Origin: Archegozetes longisetosus
Lineage: Eukaryota > Arthropoda > Arachnida > Sarcoptiformes > Trhypochthoniidae
DNA length: 64,000 nucleotides
Direction: 5' to 3'
Assembly (NCBI GenBank): GCA_018873245.2
Contig: JAEMBT020000003.1
Coordinates: forward strand, 5,289,843 to 5,353,842
Position 1 is the stretch's first letter, and every line of letters starts with the position of its first letter. Of the stretch, positions 56,285 through 64,000 are shown in pieces. The notes under the pieces were generated by a model, which was given only the letters and a program-made list of their open reading frames with translations, made no database searches and was not told where the DNA came from. Made by a program: the position numbers and the translations under genes.

Positions 56285-59200
56285 ATGGCTACCAGAAAAT
56301 ATAACGGACCCAAACATCATTCAAGAAGATATCAGTCAAGTGATAGCAATAGGCGAAGACTTTCTAAGCAAGAGGAAATTGACTTAACTCTCGAGGCTCT
56401 TGACTTGAAAGAAGAAAATGTTGAAAATGACAAATGCAATAATTTAAATATCACTGTTAACAATAACGAGACAACTGTTACGCCAATCACGATTCATGTG
56501 AATGCTGCCGAAGACAAATGCGATGCCAAATCAGTGGTAATATTTATTGTTTAACGTCTTTTGACTTATTATTTATGTTTGTAATTGACTTTATTTCAAG
56601 ATTGAAAGAGAAATGCGATAATAACGCGGATACTGATAATGAAAAAGTATTAACCAATAATGAAACAACTGCTATGCATAAAAGCAATTCAAACTCAGGA
56701 CAATCATCATTAGGAGTCAATCTTAATAACGAATGTAATAACCTTTTGACTGGAGATAATAAGGAGAAAAAGGTAGACATGTTTGACCTGGCAATAGGTT
56801 GTGTAGTTGATATATATTAATGTGATTTTGATTTGAATAGAGAGGCAAACAACTGACCAGAGCTGAAGCAGTACGTGATACAAGTATTTCTCCGCCCCCA
56901 CAAAACTCTGAAAGCGAGGAAAAGAGTAGCACAAACATGTTGACAGTCGATTCTCAGGTATTTCTTCATTTCTATAATATTGAGTGAGTGTAATTAAAAT
57001 TTGTTTTATCGCGATCAATGTGAATAGTCACAAACTTCATTAAACTCGCAAAATCGTAAAACCAAGATGAAAACTCAAGGTAGCTCTCAGGGCAGCCTCG
57101 ATAGGAGTTCTCCCTGTTTGTCAAGAGGTATTAATTTGATTTCTTATTTCATACTACTGAGTCAGCTGTTTTCATGTTTATTATGATTAAATGGTTATCA
57201 AGTTTTGCTTGAACTAATTCCAGATTCAAGTACTGAAAACTACTCAGACTCGACTGGAACTGATTTGCAACAATTCTTGTCGGATACTCTACAGAAAAAT
57301 AAAAAGGACAGAATTTTTTTACTTAAAGTAGAACAAGATTTAACACAATTAGTCAAAGACGCATCAAAAACGACTCTAAAATTTGGTCAAATGTCATCAT
57401 ACAACAGAATGTTAGTGCATAGAGTGGCTGCTTTTTATGGATTTGAGCATAATGTTGATAGTCAAGGAACTTCTGTAGTCGTGAATAAAACTAAAAATAC
57501 AAGAATTCCAGAAATGAAGTTTAGAGATCATATTAAAGATGAGGTGTCATTGCATGAGCCAAAAAAGTCAATTCTTAAACGAGATTCAGCCTCCCTTGAA
57601 GAGGGCAGCAACCAAGTGAGCTTTGATGGCAAAGAACGCAGCCCAGATCGACAAGCAGGAAACCTTTCAGATGACTCGAGAAGTAAATCATTTGAAGAAC
57701 GAGAAGAGCGTTATGAGAAGGCAAGAGCGCGAATCTTTAATCAAGGCTCATCGTCTTCGACTGAAGGAAATGTGATACAAGATAATAATGGCGCTAATAA
57801 TTGTGGTAATAATCTAATACAAAGCAATTCTAGTCTTCGAAGCAGTCAAGAAGATTTGCCTTCAAACTGGACCAATGATCCGCGAGCCTGGAGTAGCACA
57901 GATTCCGATAGTTCTGGTCGTCTCAATAAAAATGAATCGAAACAAGTTCAACAATCGGTTCAATCGAAAGCTGTTAGTAGCTCTGATTCGGACACGACTG
58001 CCAAGTCAGCGACTCTGCCTTCGTCTTCATGTAAAATGAGTCTATTGACACCTGATGGCTATAATGAAAAGAACAGTTCGATTCAATCTAAGAGCAGGCC
58101 GGCTGTAACAAAAACCAGCAGTTTTGATGGAATCTCACGTAATGTCGATAGTAACAATTCTAATAATAGTACTCAAACTCGATTAACGAAGTCTGGCTCT
58201 TTAAATGGCTCACAAAACTTAACCCAACCTATAGCAGCGTCAAATAGCGTCAACTCGAATCCTACAGTTACGCCAAAGACTAATATAAAGCCAGATAATG
58301 CTCACAAATCGATGTCTAATAGTTTGGGGACAACACATCACAATCAACAGCAGCAACAACAACAACAACAACCGCAGCAACAACAGCAGCCTCAACGCTT
58401 TATGTTGTCTCAACAGCAATCACAACATCATTTATCTTCTGCTAGTCATAATAATAGGCAAACATGGCATCAAAATCCTAATTCAAGACCGAATGACAGA
58501 ATGGTATCTGTCGGTAATGTTCAATGGCCTACAGTTGTGAATCAGAATTATTCACAATTTTTGCTACATCAACAAACAGGTAATTAACTTTTTCTCCAGT
58601 TAAAACAATCAATTTCCGAATCACTGATTTAGTAAAGTTTTATGGTTTTTCTAAATTTAAATTTTATATCTGGATTCAGTACACATACTACACAGTGATA
58701 ATCTGATATAATTCTCTATTAGCCAGAACAGTTGAATGTGCTTTCTACGACTTGTACCGAAATATTCAGAACTTTGATAAATGACTAACAAACTAATTAT
58801 TGACTTAGATTCCAACATTAATCAATCGAAGGATAACACATATTTGCAATCAGGACAGCAATTCTTTATAGCTCCAGTCTCTCACTATGGCCAACAACCT
58901 ATCAATAATGAACAACAGCATTTGACAGTAAGATTTGATAAAAATTTAACTCCAGCATCAAATTAATATTCGTTTTCTAGCAGCAACAGCCGTTACGACT
59001 CGTATATCCGAACCAACCTCAACTACAAAACTTTTCTTCATTTGGAACTCTAGTAAATAATTCGATTCAAGCTCCACATCAAACCCTTTCGAGTCATGTA
59101 AACCAAGTTCCTTATCAACTACAGTCTTCTCAGCCTGCACTGAATTTCTCGGCTAATCAGTCGAATGTTCAAAATAACTCGAATGGATTCAATCAAGTGA

Positions 59201-59991
59201 TGCAATCTCCATCTCTCACTCATTCATATGGAGCACCACTTCAAGTAAGAGTCAAGCAATTGTTAATTAGAAACGTTCTTTCAATTAGAGAAGCATCAAT
59301 TGAATGTATAATTGTATTAAAATAGGTTCCATCAGGCGTTGGAACATTTTGGATAGTTAGTAATGGAGTTCAGCCGACCTCGAGTACTCCAATGATGTCT
59401 TGTCCACCCTCTAATACTCCTCCGACTCCACCGGTTGGTTCAAATATAGCACCATTCGTGGGAATGTCTTACCAACAATATCGTCCACCTATGAATTCGG
59501 CGCCAAACCTAAATCCCAATTTGGGCATAAGTGCAGCTCAGAATAGACCACAAAATTCTTTGCTCAAGACTCAATCATTGCTAACATCTCAGGCTAATAC
59601 ACAACGCATTTTGCCATCAAATGGAAATCATTTCATACAACAAGTGCCAGAACTGGTTGATATGAATCTGTTGGGTCCTAATAATTATGTGAATCGATCG
59701 TCGGTTGTTCAGAACCCACAAGTCAACCAAATATTGCGACGAATGCCACTTAATCCGAATCAAGCTCTAGACGTACGACTGATTGGATCGCAAGCATCAC
59801 CTTTTCTACTTCCAACACCTCAGCGACCATTCTTTCCATTATCAAACTCTCTAAACGTTAATCATCGTTATGCAAACCCTAATCAACGTTCAAAAAATTC
59901 ATCTGCAAAGTATAATAAACAGCAGAGGAATAATTCTAATAATAAGAATTTTTTAGTTCCCAATCCCAGCTCTAATGGTTCTAATACTTAG
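56285..59991 (+). CDS. R3H and SUZ domain protein (encore / R3HDM / ARPP21 type)
   Basis: Eight exons: 56285-56536, 56611-56772, 56841-56957, 57028-57127, 57203-58579, 58809-58927, 58981-59244, 59326-59991. They give 1,018 residues. The conserved block starts with ENYSDSTGTDLQQFLSDTL and runs into the R3H single-strand nucleic-acid-binding domain (about 247-315; the R..H spacing motif is seen in MLVHRVAAFYGFEHNVD). The SUZ region follows (MKFRDHIKDE, then SFEEREERYEKARARIF near 370-385). RAWSSTDSDSSGR and VTKTSSFDGIS are further family hallmarks. The long C-terminus is Gln/Asn/Pro/Ser-rich with a polyQ run. Family members bind mRNA; Drosophila encore acts in the germline. The exon 2 acceptor and the N-terminus are the least certain; an alternative start with an ATG-only exon at 55754 would give MKEVNQVMATRK. 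AATAAA lies at 60121-60126. Confidence 0.88.
58350..58394 (+). repeat. Polyglutamine-encoding CAG/CAA run in the R3H gene
   Basis: A CAG/CAA tract encodes nine Gln, then Pro, then five Gln and another Pro in the disordered C-terminal half of the R3H-domain protein. Confidence 0.75.
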
Positions 59992-62900
59992 CGACTGTTG
60001 AAATTTAGGCAAAAAGTATTTTATTTCTATTGATAAACTTATGACTTTCAATACAGGAATATATCTCTGAAGACAAGCCGTTTTACATCACTATTTGGAA
60101 ATGTTTTTGTACAGTCTATTAATAAAATATAATACAATCTGTTGATTAGTACTATATTTTTTACATTTTTAATTATAGTTATGTAAAATTCTTATTAATC
60201 ACTCTCGAGCCCGTAAGGCACGTAATGAACACTGAATTTGATTAGTGATTGAATCGATATGTTTATCAAGTAATACAACTACTTCCAATCTGTATAATAA
60301 GTTATAATATTTAAACTGTTTAATGTTATTCCTTTAAGTTATAAATATTTTAAATTTGCAATTAGTTTATGATTGATTATAACTCAATGAGTTTATACTA
60401 TTTATAAAAGTCATGCTAAAAATTTTAAATATAATTTTACTTTTATTCTATTGGCTAATTGAAGTTGCCAACTATTTCGTTCAAGTTTAATGTTTGCCTT
60501 CTTTTCGGTAAGTAATTGTGTGTGAGATTCGGAGCTCAATGTTCAGACAAAACTTCACTATGAACAGTGTCGGCAAATCTAAATCATTCGAAGTGATGGT
60601 TTCAAACTGTTGTGTTTACTTTTAAGAATAGATGTTTCATTAACAGAGTTTTCGTTTTGCAAACGACAAAATCGATGAGTTGAGATGAATAGTGTTATTT
60701 TATGCTTGAAAATTAGTTCATTAACAAACTAATTTTTAGCTAAGAATGTAATTTTCAAAAGTATTATAACGATCCTATAATTTTTAGTAAACTATACAAA
60801 ATTGATTGCTTAGAAGTTTATCATTGATTATTTTTGCAGCAAAGGTTCATGGTTTTAGCAGAGTATATCGTAAAGATTTGATTAGTCACCTAGATCTTCT
60901 ATATTTGAATAAAAAATTGAGTTAGAGGATCCTCGAGGAGTTCCAGGATTGATCTGTTGGCCCATCCCTATTAGGCACTGGTTTAATGGCTGTCTCACGG
61001 TTGAGCAGAAGTTTATCTATTGCATAAATTAATGGTTATTAAACAATCACAAACAAATCATTAATAGGTTAACTTTTCAAGGATAGGATAAAACAAACTG
61101 AAAGCTACAATTTTTCAGTTATAGAGTTCAACTACTTTCTAACTAATCGCCACGAATGAAGAGATAAAATTGATTTATAATCAAATACAGGTATAACAAC
61201 TAATACAATCTTGTTTTGACTCATTCAACTTAGTTGTATCGAACCTTTAATTAGCGCAATACGGATTCATCTTGTTTTGAACCTCTTCGATATCAGGTTA
61301 AATAAATCTTTTCAACAGCCTTTCGATAATAGAAAATATTTCTTTATCAATAGCCTTCTGATGATTGCTTTGGAATTTGTAGACTTCTTTCTTTCAGCTG
61401 ACAAATTAAACAGTTAGTAGTTGAGTAGTAATGACAACTGCTTGCAACTAATTGTTTTCCTTACAAAGTTTTACAATGTTAATAATTACATTGTAATTAC
61501 AGTAAGTTTCATTTTAAATAAGCTCAAACTCTATTTCGCGTTATTGAGTTTTTGATTTGATTCAAAAATTTTAGTATTCACATATAATTGTTGAAGTTCC
61601 CTATAAGGTAGTATTAAAAGAAGAACTCAGCAAACGATTATAGTTTATTCTTTAATTGACTAAAATAATTTCATATTCTCCTTTTAACTGAATTGTAATA
61701 AGAAATCAAACTTTCGAATGAGAGATGCCTAAAAACTTTTGCATCAATGCTTAAGCTCAAAACTTAATAATAGAATTCAGAAAATTCTGGAAAATTCAGA
61801 AAAATATACAAATATTGTTTTGTGTTTTTATTAAGTAAATCAGTTCATAAAACTTAATATAGATTTGTTGATAACTCGTTTGGTTAAACGTACTCTCAAA
61901 AGTGTCCAAAGTTAAACTCATTCTTTCGAATATGTTTTGACAGCGATTCAATTTTTCAGTCATTTCATTTTCAGGTTTATTGAGAAAGCATTCGTTAGTA
62001 ATTGGCCTATTAATAATATATACCATAAACTCGCGTATTTCTTATCTTCTGATAACTTTTTCTCAAGAACTAAATGTTTTTAAATGCTTTTTAAAAGCTA
62101 ATTAAAAACTGTTCCATAATTTTAATGAATATTTTGTGTAAAAGTTGATTGCTATCAGATGTTTGACTGCTATAAATATAAATAAGTTAGTTTAATAAAC
62201 TTTAAACAAAATATTTTCCCTTCTTCAATTAATTTGTAATTAGTCCAACCATTTGAATTGAGAAGTAATTGATTTGAATTAAACTTTATAAAAATTATCA
62301 AACCATTTTTACTAAAAGAAGAAAAATTTGGAATACTTTAGCTTTTTGACCAATAAATATCTAAATAGAAGTTGAGCTAATTTTCATCTTTGTAATTATT
62401 GAGCAGAGTGAATTGGTGGGAAATAATAATTTTATTATTTGTTTGAATTTTTTCAATTAGATTTGGGCCATAAATAAATTTAATAAGCATGACCTTCATT
62501 TTTATCTTAACAGCCCAAATAATCAGTATATAAGTATATTCTAGTCTTCAATCTCATTGATTGATCGCAAACTACTTCTCATCAGAAAAGCTAAATTCAA
62601 GTTATTTTCATTCCTTTCAAATTGCAAGTTAACAACTCAAATTTCAGTCTTTGCATAATGACTTTATCTTATTTGGAAACTTTTGGTCACTAAAGTTTGA
62701 TTAAGAATTGGAAGACTCAGCTGATACTGATTTTATGAAGCTGAATTTTTTTACAATAGTTTCTTAAAGTCTTCGGTAGGAAATCAATAATTGCATAGAA
62801 TTTTTAACAAAGAACTCATCAATCTTTAAAAAAATATTATTAACAATTAGAATCGGTCATAAGTGCATTTTTAAACTTATTCAATGTTTATTATAAGCTT

Positions 62901-64000
62901 TCCATTATATTTAAGTTTATATTCATTTCATGAGATTCTTCAATATCCTAAATCATATATAGCCTTAAGTGATCAATCATTAGATTGTTATTCGAAGTTT
63001 TGGAAATAAAGGCATCTTCAAAATTGTTATTTCAATCTATCACAACAGGCTAAATAAGCTGCAAAATTATGAAAAGCCACTAATTATAGAGTGAATAAGT
63101 GTGGTTCAGTTGCGAAATAATAAGTTAGAAAATGTTAAACTGATTGATTGTTTGAAGTTGTAATACAATTTTGAAGCGTTTGTTTAAAGTGTAGATTCAT
63201 GAGGTTGATATTAACTTATGGACTTAATTAACTTACGAGTTATTTACTGGTTTTGAGTAATACTTAATGGCATCAGATAATGATATCCTTATTAGAAATT
63301 TAGTCAATGTTTGGGCTGAAATGTGCATCACTAAGAATTTAAGTGATTTAATTTAAGTGATTTGATCAAAACTAAATGTACAATTAGAAAAGTTTGAAGC
63401 TAATTGCTCTGAGCCGTATATGAAATTTGAATTGACTGTGGGTTAATGTAGAACAGGTTTAGTATTGCATGGGTTTAAACGCTTTTTTAGCATAGCTTCG
63501 ATTGCTTTAGCAGAGCTTCAGGCCAAAACTCTTGTTTCACGCCAATCCTTGTTGTGGCACTCTTTCAATCCTGATTTTTTTTATTACTTTATAAATAAGT
63601 TCAGAACCGTTTTGTTCGTTTTATTCGTGTACTGCCTTCAGAACTATCTAAACCGCTATCATATGTCTAATGTCTTCAAATGCTATTTTTGTGGATTAAT
63701 ACTTAGTGCTAAATAAAGAAAGTTCTGATTTATAAATGAGGTATGATTTGATGTCACTTTTAATCAATTAATTAATGAGAAGTTGATTGAGCCTGGTTGA
63801 TTGAGACTGAGTTTTGAACATAGTCTAAGTTTAAGTTTAATGTAAAAGTTATACCAGAAGTAATCCATTTTTCAAAGCTCTTCATCCATATAATTCCAGT
63901 TAGACTTTGCTATCAACTAATTTTATCATAAAATTGATCCGCAGCTAAGCTGGTCAGTAAAGGATTAGCTGAAGAGAGGTAAAAAGTTTGGTGAAGTGGT
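59992..64000. other. AT-rich region without recognised genes
   Basis: Begins with the 3' untranslated region of the R3H gene (AATAAA at 60121-60126). The remaining ~3.8 kb contain only short open frames (for example 61796-62026 minus and 63465-63716 plus) without an ATG in context, splice partners or family resemblance. No inverted repeat comparable to those at 43-46 kb was seen. Confidence 0.5.

Noticed and set aside
63465-63716. 83-codon plus-strand frame near the right edge
   Set aside because: It begins with TTG rather than ATG, has no splice partner or recognisable domain, and lies in AT-rich DNA. It could be a decayed transposon piece but I cannot support that.

Overview
This window is eukaryotic nuclear DNA from an animal. 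It is AT-rich, the genes are split by short (about 50-80 bp) GT-AG introns, the poly(A) signals are AATAAA, and every recognisable protein belongs to a metazoan family. Intron size, protein divergence and protein content fit a small arthropod genome, and an acariform mite is my best guess; that assignment is inference, not something the sequence proves. No bacterial or viral genes, CRISPR arrays, rRNA or tRNA genes were seen. Gene models were built by hand from splice-site consensus, codon phase and comparison with remembered family sequences. For nearly all models the summed exon lengths divide by three.

Layout from left to right: (1) a winged-helix plus nucleoside-phosphorylase-like gene cut by the left edge (minus) and an unrecognised 237-residue gene (minus); (2) an HP1/chromobox gene (minus) divergent from CCT5 (plus); (3) SMUG1 (plus), then an hnRNP A/B-type RNA-binding protein (minus); (4) a 15.6 kb KMT2C/D-type histone H3K4 methyltransferase in ten coding exons (minus); (5) EXOSC4/Rrp41 (plus) tail-to-tail with PSMA4 (minus); (6) GAK/auxilin kinase (plus) tail-to-tail with ATIC (minus); (7) a 5.7 kb intergenic stretch holding several inverted-repeat transposable-element remnants; (8) an MBD5/6-type MBD+PWWP gene (minus); (9) SEC61G (plus) tail-to-tail with MPDU1 (minus); (10) an R3H/SUZ-domain RNA-binding gene (encore/R3HDM/ARPP21 type, plus); (11) about 4 kb of AT-rich DNA without a convincing gene.

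The genes are mostly housekeeping: folding (CCT5), proteolysis (PSMA4), RNA decay (EXOSC4), purine synthesis (ATIC), uracil repair (SMUG1), ER translocation and glycosylation (SEC61G, MPDU1), clathrin uncoating (GAK) and chromatin (HP1, KMT2C/D, MBD5/6). They are not co-regulated in an operon sense. Neighbours are arranged as divergent or convergent pairs, some with very short shared 3' regions.

The most noteworthy items are an unsplit KMT2C/D with conserved DPY-TPRP repeats, a two-copy TA-flanked miniature transposon family with one copy inside the SMUG1 intron, a 733 bp foldback element, a PSMA4 gene whose first coding exon appears to be the ATG alone, an apparent one-base frameshift in the phosphorylase-like gene, and a 32-codon small ORF encoding a putative membrane-anchored microprotein. 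I did not find anything I can defend as a wholly new biological system.
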